From NCBI GenBank assembly GCA_951802425.1, contig OX637806.1:1674001-1738000 (forward strand): DNA of 64,000 nt, read 5' to 3'. Shown here in pieces: positions 33,201-44,629 of the stretch (within the stretch, counting starts at the first letter, position 1; each line of letters opens with the position of its first letter). The stretch comes from Clavaria fumosa. Taxonomy: Eukaryota; Basidiomycota; Agaricomycetes; Agaricales; Clavariaceae. The position numbers were made by a program, and so were the translations under genes. The notes below the pieces were generated by a model, which worked only from the letters and a program-made list of their open reading frames with translations, searched no databases and was not told where the DNA came from.

Positions 33201-35588
33201 TAACGACAAACACGACCGCCAAATCAAGGGTGACCGCAATGCGCTGTGGTTCGCATCATAACCATTCTAATATTTCTTCTTTCATGAGAGCATTTCCTAG
33301 GATGTTTATTATTGCCCTCGCGACTGCACTCTTGATAGCCTTGCAAAACTATATTCTGATAAGAGCCGCTGCAAATCTTACCTGCAAGTTACGGTCGCTT
33401 AGTTTCAAGGCCGTACTGCGTCAAGACAGTATGTCGTGCTTTGCCTGCGTGCTTGACAGACTCATAGCTTTTTCAGTTGGATTTTTCGACAGGAGCGAGA
33501 ATAGCGTAAGTCTTTCCCCTGACAGAGCGTTGAACCGCCAACAGTTAGGTAACAGACGGGCGCACTGACATCAAATCTGAGCACCCGTCCCACCAAGATT
33601 GGTGGTTTGGCGGGTGTCAGCCTGGGCGCGTGAGTGTCGCCCCGCTAGGTCTCAATACGACCTTTTTCACGTCTCCCTCGTAGTATCGTGCAGAGCATCA
33701 CTACCCTCATAGTGGGGATTATCGTTGGGCTTGTGTTTGCTCCGAAAGTTGCTCTCGTCGGCATAGGCATGATTTTATTGCGATATGATCTAGTCTCTGT
33801 CTTACGCGATGTGTCAGCTTGCATTCCGGCCATCATATGGGTTGGGTTTGCTCACATGGTAATACAATCCCATCCCATCCTGTCTAGTCATTTATCTCAA
33901 CTGAGCGCTTGCCTCTGTCTGAAACTAGTGGGTGATTGTGTTGAAGGACAAGAGGAACAAACAAGCACACGAGAACTCGGCGCAACTCGCTTGCGAAGCA
34001 GCGGGGTCGATCCGCACCGTGGCGGCCCTCACACGCGAAAACGACTGCTGCGCGCGGTACAGTGAATACTTGAGAGGACCACTTAGGGATGAGGCGAGGG
34101 CGGCCACACGGTCCGGTATCCTGTTGGGGTTCGCACAAGGTGCGACGTTCTGGGCGGTCGCGCTAGTGTTTTGGTATGGATCTCGCCTGGTGTCGAACCT
34201 TGAGTATACTCTGTTTGAATTTCTCGTCGGTTTCATGGTGCGACGCTTCCCCCCAGCCAATGTTTTGTCTCCCCTCTTACTTGGGTCGTGACACGGATAG
34301 GGAGTGACATTTGGCGCCATGCAAGCCGGGAACGTCTTCGCCTTTGTGCCAGACGTATCAAAGGCGCGGGGTGCCGCACATGACACACTTGCGCTGCTTG
34401 ACTTGACGCCGGAGATCGATGCGGAGTCGACCCATGGCGATACCCCCGTAGGCGCGGCGGGCGGCACGGTGAAGGGTTTGGTACGCCTCGAGGACGTGTG
34501 GTTCAAGTACCCGACGAGGCCAACGGTACCTGTGTTGCGCGGCATGAGCTTCCGGGCGCAGCCAGGGACCTATGTTGCGATTGCTGGTCCGAGCGGCTCC
34601 GGGAAGAGTACCATGTGAGCATGCGCTACTCCTTTTCCATTTGTCTAGCCTGGCTGTGCAGCTCACAGGTACATTTCGTAGCGTTCAAATGATTGAGAGA
34701 TTCTACGATCCTTGTTCAGGGGAGATATATGTGCGTCAACGCGCCGTTTTATGGTTTACTTCAACAACGTTCGGTTCGCTAGCTCGATGATAGACGTATT
34801 GCCGAGTTTAACGTTCAAAAGTATCGGGAGCAGCTTGCGCTCGTATCTCAGGAACCTGTGAGTAGAACTCTGCACGAAATGCTCTGACAAGGGATATAAA
34901 CTATCGCAGACGCTATACTCTGGAAGCGTGCGCTTTAACATATTGCTGGGCGCTACCAAACCGACAGAGCAGGTGACACAAGAAGAGATTGAAGCTGCTT
35001 GCCGTGACGCAAACATTCTCGACTTCGTACAGAGCTTACCAGAGTTTGTGCAGACACACTTTCAGTGTCATCGATCTCACTCTTGATTCTTTAGCGGATT
35101 TGAGACCGAGGTCGGGGGAAAGGGATCACAGTTGTCTGGCGGACAAAAACGTGTGTCGTTCTCGTCAACTTCTACTGTATATGTTGATTAGGAACATTTC
35201 TTTGCGCCCGTGCAATGACAAATCGCGACGAGTAGAGCGTGTCGCGATTGCCCGGGCACTGCTGCGTAACCCCAAAGTGTTATTATTGGACGAAGCGACG
35301 TCGGCGCTGGATTCAGGAGCCGAGAAGGTGGTGCAAGACGCGCTGGACAGGGCTGCGGTAGGACGGACAACGATCGCAATCGCGCATCGACTTTCCACGA
35401 TCCAAAATGCGAACCACATGTGAGACTCGGTTTCTGATGCTCCCTTCTCAAGCAATGACGAGTTTGTCGGCAGATATTTCATTAAGGAGGGCAGGGTGAG
35501 CGAGGAGGGCACGCACGATGAGCTGAGAGCGAGGAAAGGCGATTATTATGAGTACTGTATGCTTCAGGCACTGGGAGAAAGCGGATGA
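30219..35588 (+). CDS. MDR-type full ABC transporter (ABCB/P-glycoprotein family), 26 exons
   Basis: Exons 30219..30412, 30466..30538, 30591..30759, 30827..31000, 31058..31241, 31294..31508, 31555..31593, 31646..31729, 31783..31997, 32064..32550, 32615..33037, 33091..33129, 33176..33248, 33301..33428, 33477..33505, 33556..33629, 33684..33766, 33818..33858, 33929..34237, 34301..34614, 34682..34730, 34783..34857, 34910..35043, 35095..35150, 35236..35419, 35474..35588; 1319 aa. TMD1, then NBD1 with Walker [10 protein letters not shown] (about residue 452), signature LLSGGQKQR, Walker B ILLFDE. TMD2, then NBD2 with Walker [10 protein letters not shown] (about 1106), signature LSGGQKQR, Walker B VLLLDE. 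Both H-loops are present (AHRLSTI). It probably exports lipophilic toxins; the substrate is unknown. Intron 33767-33817 appears to be GC-AG; its 51 bp could also be read through in frame. Confidence 0.9.
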
Positions 35589-36570
35589 ACGGACCCCTAC
35601 TACCCACCTCTCCCCACTCAACCCCTATTCTCCTCACTCAACCCCACTCCGTCAATAACAGTTTTGTGTCGAATGTTGAGAATTGAACATTGAACCTGCA
35701 TAGTGGCCAATGGTGATGTTATTAGTGGTACAGCAGACTTCATCCCCAGTCCAGTACACCTAACACTATCTCAGAAAAGATTGGGAGACCCAAGGATCAT
35801 GATCATGGATCAATGGCAGAATCCCACCTCCCCAGCTCTTATGAATCAGGTACTGAACTTCCCTTTCCTTGAAAGGTATTAGGCTCCCACTCATACGAAA
35901 CTGGTCCCAATTGAGTGAGTGGCCAAAGCTTCTTTGTCTGGTTGGTGGTTGGTTGTCATCTGCTACAGCCAGTTGCTGGACTGGAGCATGAGGCACCCCT
36001 GGCCCCACCACCAGCCACTGACCCTTCAGAGTTGGGGAACCCAGGAATCATCAGGAAAAAAACACCATGTCTTATAGAACTATATTGGTCTACAGTAGTA
36101 TTGTAGCACTTAGACTTTTTCCTGATGCATCCATGGCCTCAGCAAAATGTTCACAGCAGAATCAGTCCCTCCAAGGAGTTGCCAATTATGGCTCCCAGCA
36201 GGTCACATTGTTGGGATTTGAAACTGTGACCCAAAACAGAATTGATTTGATTTGTGGCTGCCAGTGTGAGGGACCCTTCTCCCTCATCAGCACTTCTACA
36301 AGTACCTTGTTTACCTTGCTAACTTGTTTCTGACTTGTTCTGACTTTTTCTGACCTGTTGCCTTGAATGTCTTGTACTATTTCTAGTTTTTATTATATTT
36401 TATTACAGTAATAAGTCCTAATGAGGATATGTCAATGGGGCTGGGGTAGTGTTGCCAATAGCTTGAGCCAATCTATTTTTTTTGAATTTGCATTGAGTAA
36501 TGTGCCTTCACCACCACCACTGTTGCTGGTTGCTGCTGCTGCTGCTGGTCACTGCTGCTGCTACTGTCAC

Positions 36571-36666
36571 CATTGCTGAGTCATTGCCACCACTGTCTTC
36601 ACCATTGCTGGGTCATTGCCACCATTGTCTTCACCATTGCTGGGTCATTGCCACCACTGTCTCAGT
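36571..36666. repeat. 32-bp tandem repeat, three copies
   Basis: Three consecutive 32-bp units beginning CATTGCTG(A/G)GTCATTGCC, differing at a few positions. Similar GCTGCTGCC/CACTGG words recur near 49675-49745, so these regions may share a repeat family. Confidence 0.75.
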
Positions 36667-37358
36667 GGGGGTGGGCAATCCCTTGTAATGGTGTGTTAGC
36701 ATGATGTCATGGTCTGTGACACAATGCGTGACAAAGGCTGACACAACTGATGATGATTCAGCTTGGGGTTTGGTTCCCCATGTATTTACAGGGACATCTA
36801 ATATGAGACTAGATGAATGACTATTTATGCCCCTGGGACCATGTCCCATGCTCCTGGACATGATCACCTGTTAACAGTTCCTCCCATCATTCCTTTCTCA
36901 GTCTTGTTGTAAGTATGTGGCTTTGTTGACCTCCACATTGCCCATTACCCAGACTAGCCAGATCATATTGAGGTAACCCCAATCCATGAAGTTGGTAACT
37001 AGCCACCCTCACACCTGTATTGGTACAAGCACCCCAGCAGCTTCGGTCCAGTATGCCCCGACTAATGCCGTCTCAGAACAGATTACACCTATTGGAGACC
37101 TAACAGGATTGTGGAAGGGTGCCACGGCTCCCACCAGCCCAGTGACCTCAGTGGTACCCCAGGACTGAACTCATCGTACTGCGGTTGTGTTCCTTTCTTT
37201 GCTCAACATAAGCTCCCAATATAGCATTTATGGGCCTGAGACCATTTCCTTTCCCAAGTGAGTAAGTGGCCAAGATTTCATTGTCAGATGTGGTGATGTT
37301 TGGTTGTTGTCTGCTATGGTCAGTCCCTGGCCTAAGGCCACAAGCTACCCCACCACCG

Positions 37359-37363
37359 GCACA
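37359..37363. repeat. Target-site duplication, left copy (GCACA)
   Basis: The 5 bp immediately before the 5' LTR are GCACA, matching the 5 bp after the 3' LTR at 48200-48204. Confidence 0.9.
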
Positions 37364-38101
37364 TGTCAGGACCCATCCATTTTTCCTCAACCTAACAACT
37401 CTATCACCACTCATGGACCTCCCAACGTTCCCCTACCACCTCGCGAACCCCCCTACACTCTTCCGAAACCCGCTATCAACTTCCGAACACCTCTCAGGCC
37501 TCCACCATCTCCTCACGACACTCGCGATCATACCACCATACTCGCGTCACCTCCCGCCACCTCACCTTATGTGTATTCACCGCCGAACCCACTATTCGAT
37601 GCTCAACACGCTCTTACATGGCTCCTGCAGCGACATGTGACTTGCCGCATGGCACACCGGCATTACTCGCGTTACTCGTGTTACCAGCGTTACTCACGTG
37701 ACATACCGCCCAAAGACCGCCCAAGGTCACCTGCCTCACCAGCGCCATCCACATGACCACTCGCCTGACCGCGTGACCTTAATGATGAAACGCGCCACCG
37801 GCGGTCAAGCTGTGTATCCTTTCAAATTATGTTCTCCCTTCTTCTTCTCAGTCGTCTATAACTGCATTAGCCCTGGACCAAGCCCCTCTGCCCAGTCGTA
37901 GTTACACATACGCTTATTTAGTTAGGTCGCGACCCATGACCGGTCACATCCGCGACCTTACCTATGCTTAGTTTACCCCTCGCGATCTTAGTAGAACACG
38001 CGCACGGTCACTCTATGACTAGTTATACCCCATACTACTATAGTCTTGTCGCCTGGCACTCTCTGTACTTTCCCTTTCTCGTCATACTCCCTGCACGTAT
38101 G

Positions 38102-38110
38102 TATATATAA
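38102..38110 (+). promoter_or_regulatory. TATA box of the element 1 LTR
   Basis: TATATATAA, 35 bp upstream of the A at 38137 that would be the transcript start. The same box is in the 3' LTR near 47473-47481. Confidence 0.75.
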
Positions 38111-38136
38111 GGTCTCGCATGTACTTATGGTACTCT

Positions 38137-38148
38137 AGACTTGATATT
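38137..38148 (+). promoter_or_regulatory. Predicted mRNA 5' end acting as self-primer
   Basis: AGACTTGATATT lies about one TATA-to-start distance downstream of the TATA box and is the exact reverse complement of the sequence just after the 5' LTR. In Tf1-type elements the first 11 nt of the transcript fold back as reverse-transcription primer; here the match is 12 nt and stops exactly at this A. Confidence 0.7.
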
Positions 38149-38828
38149 GACGCACATTGGTTTAAGCTTGAGGCTAGTACGCCCTTTGAGCTTGGAACCA
38201 TCGTGATTGATAGGTCTTGTCTCTCTTGGTGACCACAAGATCGCCAAGACACACTCTACTCTGTTCTAACTCGCCCTCTGCGCTCGTACAACTTGTGCGA
38301 TCCAAGTATTCTCTATTATTCGTCTTGGTACTGATCTTAGAACTCTACAGGTTCACCTGTCAGTTGGCAAAGTCATCGCCTTCACTGACACATTCCTCAA
38401 CACCATCGCGACCACCGCGACCCTTCCAACATTGCCTATTTCTTTCACCTTGTCTTCTTCCTTCTCTACGCTTTGTCGGTCGACCTTGCGACCTTCTCAA
38501 CGTTGTCACTTTCTCCCACCTTGTCTATTTCTTTCTTCACGCTTCGTTGGTCGACTTCGTGACCCTCTCAGCGTCACCCATTTCCCCCCTCCTTGTCAAT
38601 TTCCTCCTTTACGCTTAGTTTACCGACTTCACGACCTTCCCAACGACGTCTTCCTCCTCTATACTTGTCTTTCCTCGCTCTTACATCTCCTCAGACATCT
38701 TCGCGACCTTCCGGGACCGAGCATTCTCGACTGTGCTCAACAGTTGATTGGTCTTAGCGAGTTTCCAGCATAGGTCACCAACAAGTCGATCTCCGGCACT
38801 ACTATCAAGACGGGACAGGCCCTAACAT

Positions 38829-38840
38829 AATATCAAGTCT
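38829..38840 (+). promoter_or_regulatory. Primer-binding site (self-priming type)
   Basis: AATATCAAGTCT, one base after the 5' LTR. It lacks the TGG start expected for tRNA priming, but is fully complementary to LTR positions 38137-38148. Confidence 0.7.
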
Positions 38841-38883
38841 GCCCCTCGCCCCACCACTCAACACCCGGATAACACAAACCATT

Positions 38884-40887
38884 ATGTCTTCCAGTCACAC
38901 TCCTCCCCAACCAACCACTCATCACTTCCAGACACGCACAGGTAGTCGCGCAATCACTCCAATGGTCTTGGAGACTACTCGTGAGCCACCTACCACTGTA
39001 CAAGAACGACCTGCGTCCGTCGTTCAATCACAGCCCAAAGAACCCGCCCAAATCGCACCTAGCCATGCCTCATCCCCGCGCGAAGAAGCCGAGACCCTTG
39101 TGGAGCAGCTTGGCTACCCGCGCTTCAACTGCCCTCGCCACTGTACTTACCAAATTCTCAACAATACTCGCCGCCAATATGAAACCGGAACTCTCAATGA
39201 AGAATTAGCGTATCTCATTGAGACGACAAATCTCTACAAGGCATTGGTACGATTAACGGATGGATTCCCAGCTAACCCACAGAACCGGTTATACGAGAGT
39301 CAGCGTCAGTATCCAGGGACTATCGACTGCGGAGTTCCGACTCCTCCCGACCTGGATACCCCCTCGCGACCTCCAAGACAGGTTCAACCCACCAGAGGAC
39401 CCCGGGATATGGCCCCGCTTTTCCAGGTCGCAGCTCAATCTCTTCAGAATTTTGCGAATCCTGCCATGCCCGATGAGCGACCAGCCATCATCTCCAGGAT
39501 CCCAAGGTACACCGCCCCTCGCAGTAGCTGGCCTACGTGGACGCAGCCAGCCACTACTCCGAGTAGGGCGTTCCCTCGCGACCCTATAGGGACCGAAGCA
39601 ATGCTTCAACCTGCCCCTCGCCTCGAGATTCCGGTCGAGCCCTTCCGCATTCCACAACCGGAAGCGCGACCAGTACTCCAGATGGAGACGCGACCAGCAT
39701 CTCGCCCTCCATCACAGACTGAAGCTCCGCAGGTCCCTCTGGTCCCCCCTATGCCCCCACACCCCGCCGCCGTGCTTCGAGATGAGGCACCTGGAACCCA
39801 CCATCACCACTACTATTACCAGGCCCCTCCCTCCGAAGGACCATCGGCCCGAGACGCCTTCGCTCGAGAATCCAAGCTCGACACCAGACGTCCCGAACCG
39901 TTCAATGGTCGTGACCGACGCAAGTGGAAACCTTTCGTCACAGAATGCCTAATGACTTTCTTCGCCAAGCCCGTAACCTTCCAAGGAGATCACGAGAGGG
40001 TTACTTTCGCTGCCTCTTACCTCATGGACACCGCGCAGAGCCACTACACCTCCCTCCTTCAATTCAATGCTGAACACCCAGCTCTACATTCCTGGGAAGG
40101 ATTCATCCGTGAGTTTGGAGGGATGTTTGGAGTGGTCAACACGCAGATTGAAGCCGACCAGAACCTTCGCTTATTGCAGATGGGCGAAAACGAATGGTTT
40201 TCGAACCACATCATCCATTTCGAGTCCTTCGCTTTCGAATCCAACTGGAATTCGGCCGCCTTGCAATCAGAGCTCTACCGTTCGATGTCCACGCGTATTA
40301 AAGAGGCCATGAAAGTCATTCCGCGACCTACGACGTATCAGGAACTTCGCGATTTAGCCATGCAGATTGACCAGAGACACTGGGAATATGAGAGTGAGAC
40401 TCGCCGAACTCAATTCCACGCTAACCCTCCTGCTCCCCGTCCCCCTGTTCAACAAGGTGGAAATCGCCCCTTGGCTCAACGAGGCAGAAATCGCAACTAC
40501 CAGATGACGTCGCAACCTTATCCAGCTGCTGGCAATAATCCTACAACACCCCGACCAGCCGCAGGGAATCCCGCGACTTCGCCGCGACCCACTAATCTGC
40601 CCTGTCAGCCGAATCCGAATCCGAATCCGCCCTACGTCCCCCTCAGCGATGAGGAACGAGAACGTCATCGTCAGGGAAATCTTTGTTTGAGATGTGGAAA
40701 ACCGGGACATTACAGCGTTGCATGCCCTGATCGACGATTAGCCGGACGAGCCGTCTTCATGCTAGAGGAAGGAGAGGAAGAGATCCAGGAAGAGTACGAA
40801 GTTGAGGAAGAGGTAGAAGAGGATGTGGATGACCCGCACAAAGGGTTAAATGAGGAAGCGACTCAGGAGCTTCCGGGGGAACTCTGA
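38884..40887 (+). CDS. gag: Gag polyprotein of element 1
   Basis: 667 aa, uninterrupted, from the ATG 56 bp after the LTR. The N-terminal half is Pro/Thr-rich and disordered. A retrotransposon gag (capsid-like) domain covers about residues 335-515 (WKPFVTECLMTFFAKP ... QELRDLAMQID). A CCHC zinc knuckle is exact: CLRCGKPGHYSVAC at about 600-613. The tail is very acidic. The frame ends TGA at 40885-40887, overlapping the pol frame by 34 nt. Gag forms the virus-like particle in the cytoplasm. Unlike pol it has kept its frame. Confidence 0.9.
   Translation: MSSSHTPPQPTTHHFQTRTGSRAITPMVLETTREPPTTVQERPASVVQSQPKEPAQIAPSHASSPREEAETLVEQLGYPRFNCPRHCTYQILNNTRRQYETGTLNEELAYLIETTNLYKALVRLTDGFPANPQNRLYESQRQYPGTIDCGVPTPPDLDTPSRPPRQVQPTRGPRDMAPLFQVAAQSLQNFANPAMPDERPAIISRIPRYTAPRSSWPTWTQPATTPSRAFPRDPIGTEAMLQPAPRLEIPVEPFRIPQPEARPVLQMETRPASRPPSQTEAPQVPLVPPMPPHPAAVLRDEAPGTHHHHYYYQAPPSEGPSARDAFARESKLDTRRPEPFNGRDRRKWKPFVTECLMTFFAKPVTFQGDHERVTFAASYLMDTAQSHYTSLLQFNAEHPALHSWEGFIREFGGMFGVVNTQIEADQNLRLLQMGENEWFSNHIIHFESFAFESNWNSAALQSELYRSMSTRIKEAMKVIPRPTTYQELRDLAMQIDQRHWEYESETRRTQFHANPPAPRPPVQQGGNRPLAQRGRNRNYQMTSQPYPAAGNNPTTPRPAAGNPATSPRPTNLPCQPNPNPNPPYVPLSDEERERHRQGNLCLRCGKPGHYSVACPDRRLAGRAVFMLEEGEEEIQEEYEVEEEVEEDVDDPHKGLNEEATQELPGEL
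40854..40887 (+). other. gag/pol overlap, likely -1 frameshift region
   Basis: The pol frame is -1 relative to gag and opens just after a TGA at 40851-40853. The 34-nt overlap contains a run of five G (40875-40879) ten bases before the gag stop. Slippage of a Gly tRNA by one base there would enter pol. No classical X XXY YYZ heptamer was found. Confidence 0.5.
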
Positions 40888-43800
40888 GTCGCGACGATCT
40901 GACCCCCATACTCGCGCGGGCCGCGACTAGTTCCTCTTCCCCTCAATTTCCTCGCGACCTTTCTAATACTCCCATTGCTTCCCAGTCTTCCCAATCCTTC
41001 CTCATAAAGACACAAATACCAGATTTCAGCTCGATTCCCTTAAATACTCTCGTTGATTGTGGCGCATCAATGAATTTCATCGATTTCACCCTTGCGAACT
41101 CCCGTCCAAACCTCCTAATGCCACTTCCGCAACCTCTACCACTTCAATACTTCGACGGAAGTTCCTCCAGCTCCAATATAACCCACTACGTCCACGCTAA
41201 TACGAAATTCCCCGATGATACTATCCAATCCATTAAGTTCCTCGTCACTAAAACTCATCCTCTCACTCCTGTGGTTCTAGGGCTCGATTGGTTGCGAATC
41301 TGGAACCCTAGGATCGATTGGACCAACCTCACTTTTAGTTTCAGACAGACAGCCTGCTCCGCAACTATCCCTCTCACTCTTCTGGACACGAAACCCCTGA
41401 GTAAACCTTCCCCTGACCTCGCGAACTCGACACCGAAACCCTCTAAACCCACGCAAGTTCAGTTGGTCAAGGCCACCATGCTTCGTCGATTGGAACAACA
41501 AGGAGAATTTATAGGTCTCCTATACTTCCAACCCGCAAGCAACCCCTACGATGACGAATCCATACTCGCGAGTTCCGCGACCACTCAACCCCCTCCGAAA
41601 CCCGAAGAAACAGTCCCGCACGAGTATCACGACTTCCTGGACGTCTTTTCTGAAGATCTAGCCTGGGAATTACCTCCGCACCGCGACTACGACCACCGAA
41701 TTGAACTTGAGGAAGGCGAAACACCTCCTCACAGGAAGCTGTACAACATGTTGGACAAAGGCTTCATTCGGCCGTCGAAATCCCCCGCAGGTGCACTGGT
41801 ACTCTTTGCGAAGAAGAAAGATGGAAGCCTTCGTCTCTGCGTCGACTATCAAGGTCTCAACAAGATCACCCGCAAAAATTGCTACCCCATTCCTCGAATT
41901 GAGACCCTCGTCGACCAATTGCGCTCAGCCAAAATCTACTTGAAGATCGACCTCTGTGTTGGGTATAACAACGTGAGGATAGCTGAAGGAGATGAGTGGA
42001 AAACTGTGTTCCGCACTCGCTACGGCGTGTTCGAATATCTTGTCATGCCGTTTGGACTCACGAACGCACCCGCGACCTTTCAGCACCTTATGAACGATAT
42101 CTTTCACGATCTGGTCGATGTCAACGTAGTAGTCTACCTCGACGACATCTTAATCTACTTGGACAACCTCGAACAACATCGTGACCACGTCCGAGAGGTC
42201 CTATGACGTCTACGCAAGGCAGACTTACACGCGCGACCTGAGAAGTGTGATTTCCACACCACGATGGTTGAATACCTTGGAGTTATAGTGTTCCCTGACG
42301 GAATTGCCATGGATCCTTCAAAAATACAGGCCATTCTAAGTTGGCCTGTACCCACGAAGATCCGTGACCTTCAGAGCTTTTTAGGCTTTGCTAATTTCTA
42401 TCGAAGATTCATAGATAACTATTCTGGCATCGTCATTCCACTTACGCGACTCCTCCGCAAGGATACGCCTTGGAAGTGGAGCCCACGATGCCAAGAAGTC
42501 TTCGATATCCTCAAACAAGCCTTTACCGAAGCTCCCGTCCTCTGGCATTACAACCCCGATCACCCCATTACCCTCGAATGCGACGCTTCTGACTACACGA
42601 TAGCAGCCATTCTCTCTCAAACCGATCCCGCGACTAATGAGTTACGTCCCATTGCTTTCCACGCACGTACAATGATCGCCGCAGAGCTCAACTACGACAT
42701 TTACGACAAAGAGCTCCTCGCGATACACAATGCATTCAAGCAATGGAGAGCGTACCTCGAAGGCACACGATACCAAATTCAGGTCTTTTCAGACCACAAT
42801 AACTTATGTTATTTCACCACCACGAAGCAACTCAGCCGTTGACAAGCCCGCTGGGCAGAGTACCTTTCCAGTTTCGACTATGTAATTCATTATCGAGCAG
42901 GAAAGCTAGGTGCGAAGCCAGATGCCCTCACGCGATGACCCAACATCTACCCGAAGAAGTCCGACCAACCCGCGACTAATGCGCAAAACAACAAGGTCGC
43001 GATACCGCCGGAACTACTTCGAGCAGCCGTCATTCTCAACGAAGAAGCCCTGATTTTGCGAATTCGACATGCCCCTCGCGACTCCTACTTCTCCAAGAAA
43101 TCACGGGGCGCTTCACAAGGTCGCGACAAGGTGTTCTCGCTCTCGCCCGATGGCTCACTACTACTTCGTAATGGTAAAATATACATCCCCGATCACGACT
43201 CTCTCCGATTCGATATCTTATGCTCCAATCACGACCACAAACTACAAGGACATCCAGGTATAAGAAAGACAACCCAGCTAATAAACAGGTTGTTTTTCTG
43301 GCCAGGACTCCAAAAGGACGCAACCATCTACGTCCGTGGTTGTCACACCTGCGCAAGGGCAAAACCCGTCCGGCACAAACCCTACGGACTCCTCAAGCCC
43401 TTACCCATAGGCGAGCGACCTTGGTCTTCGATTTCGATGGACCATATCGAAGCCCTCCCCCCCTCCGCGACCTTTGACTTGATTCTCGTTGTCGTCTGCT
43501 GACTTACGAAACAAGCAATCTTTATCTCCACCAACACTACCGACACTGCGAAGGAGTTAGCTCAACATTTTGTCACCCACGTCTTCTCAAAGCATGGGCT
43601 ACCCGCGGATATGGTGTCGGATAGAGGAAGATTATTTGTTTCTAAGTTTTGGTCTTCGTTATGCCAAGCTCTGGATATTACTTCAAATCTCTCCACAGCT
43701 TACCACCCCGAGACCGACGGACAAACAGAACAAGTCAACCAGGTTCTAGAGCAATATATCCGAATATATACGAACTACCAGCAAGACGACTGGGATTACC

Positions 43801-44501
43801 AACTCCCGCTCGCCAAGTTCATATACAATAACACCCCTCATAGCGCGACTGGTGTCTCCCCGTTCTTCGCGAACAAGGGATACCACCCTAGACTCACAAT
43901 TTCTCTCGATGATGTACCCGTGCATGAAGCTCATATGGTCGCGACCGATCTCAAGATGCTCCATCAGCACTTACGAGATCAACTCAAGGTCGCGAACGAG
44001 GCCTACTCGCGCTTTGCGGACAGGAAGAGAGAGGTTACACCGAACTGGAAAGAAGGAACAAAGGTGTGGTTAGACTTGCGGAATGTGAAGACGAAGAGAC
44101 CGATGAAGAAATTGGACTCGAAATGAGCCGGACCTTTCCCCATACTTGCGAAAGTTTCGACTCATGCATATCGTCTCCAGTTACCGAAATTGATGCGAGA
44201 AATTCACGACGTTTTCCACGTTTCGTTACTCGAGAAGGTCTACGACGACACTTTCCCCCAGCGGCAACAGCAACCCCCACCCCCTATTGAGGTCGATGGC
44301 GAACAACATTATGAAGTCGCTGACATACTAGATTCTCGAAGGAGGGGTAGGAAAGTGCTTTACCTCGTACGATGGGAAGGTTACGGACCCGAGGACGACA
44401 CCTGGGAACCAATAGAATCACTTTCCGGCTCGAAGGAACTCCTCAAGGACTTCCACGCGACCTACCTGGAAAAACCTCGCGCGACTTGCGCAACTCAATA
44501 A
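40854..44501 (+). pseudogene. pol: Pol of element 1 (protease, RT, RNase H, integrase, chromodomain), five in-frame TGA
   Basis: One frame of about 1215 codons. Order: aspartic protease (LVDCGASMNFID), RT with the catalytic motif VYLDDILIY and the palm block RLCVDYQGLNKIT, RNase H (LECDASDYTIAAIL), HHCC zinc region (H..GHPG ... CHTCARAK), DDE integrase core (ISMDHIEALP, MVSDRG, QTEQVNQVL), and a C-terminal chromodomain (VLYLVRWEGYGPEDDTWEP). TGA stops lie at 42204, 42840, 42936, 43500 and 44124; in each, family conservation expects Arg, so CGA to TGA is the simple explanation. No frameshift or deletion was seen. Tail-to-tail with the antisense gene, 128 bp apart. Confidence 0.9.
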
Positions 44502-44629
44502 TTTTCCTTGCCTCTTTCTCATTTTTTCTTCACTTTCTCACTTTGGACTTCACAGCAACTCATATATACGCAATAAAAATACAACAAGAAAATTTCTATC
44601 TACTGGTCGCGAGCTTTTTCCTTCCCCTT

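Larger units (their letters stand above)
35589..37363. other. Non-coding, repeat-derived intergenic region
   Basis: About 1.8 kb without supported genes. It contains two diverged copies of one sequence: about 35913-36045 and about 37258-37363, sharing the pattern GAGT(G/A)AGTGGCCAA ... CACCACC(A/G)G. The second copy is cut by the element 1 insertion and resumes at 48200. Interrupted CTG runs occur near 36530-36560. Confidence 0.5.
37364..38827 (+). repeat. 5' LTR of element 1
   Basis: 1464 bp, TG...CA termini. It holds the TATA box and predicted transcription start, and a pyrimidine-rich R/U5 part. Open frames inside (for example 38217-38618) occur in both LTRs but show no domain. Confidence 0.95.

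Noticed and set aside
35589..37363. Short frames in the region before element 1
   Set aside because: They contain no domain and overlap diverged repeats shared with the 48.2 kb flank.
38217..38618. 133-aa open frame in the 5' LTR, repeated at 47589-47990 in the 3' LTR
   Set aside because: It is pyrimidine-rich LTR leader sequence with no domain. Its presence in both LTRs follows from LTR identity.
42204..44126. TGA in pol as a recoded (readthrough) codon
   Set aside because: Host genes here end in TGA (NDUFS1, AMSH-like, GT90, MDR), so TGA is a normal stop. CpG decay explains the pattern more simply.
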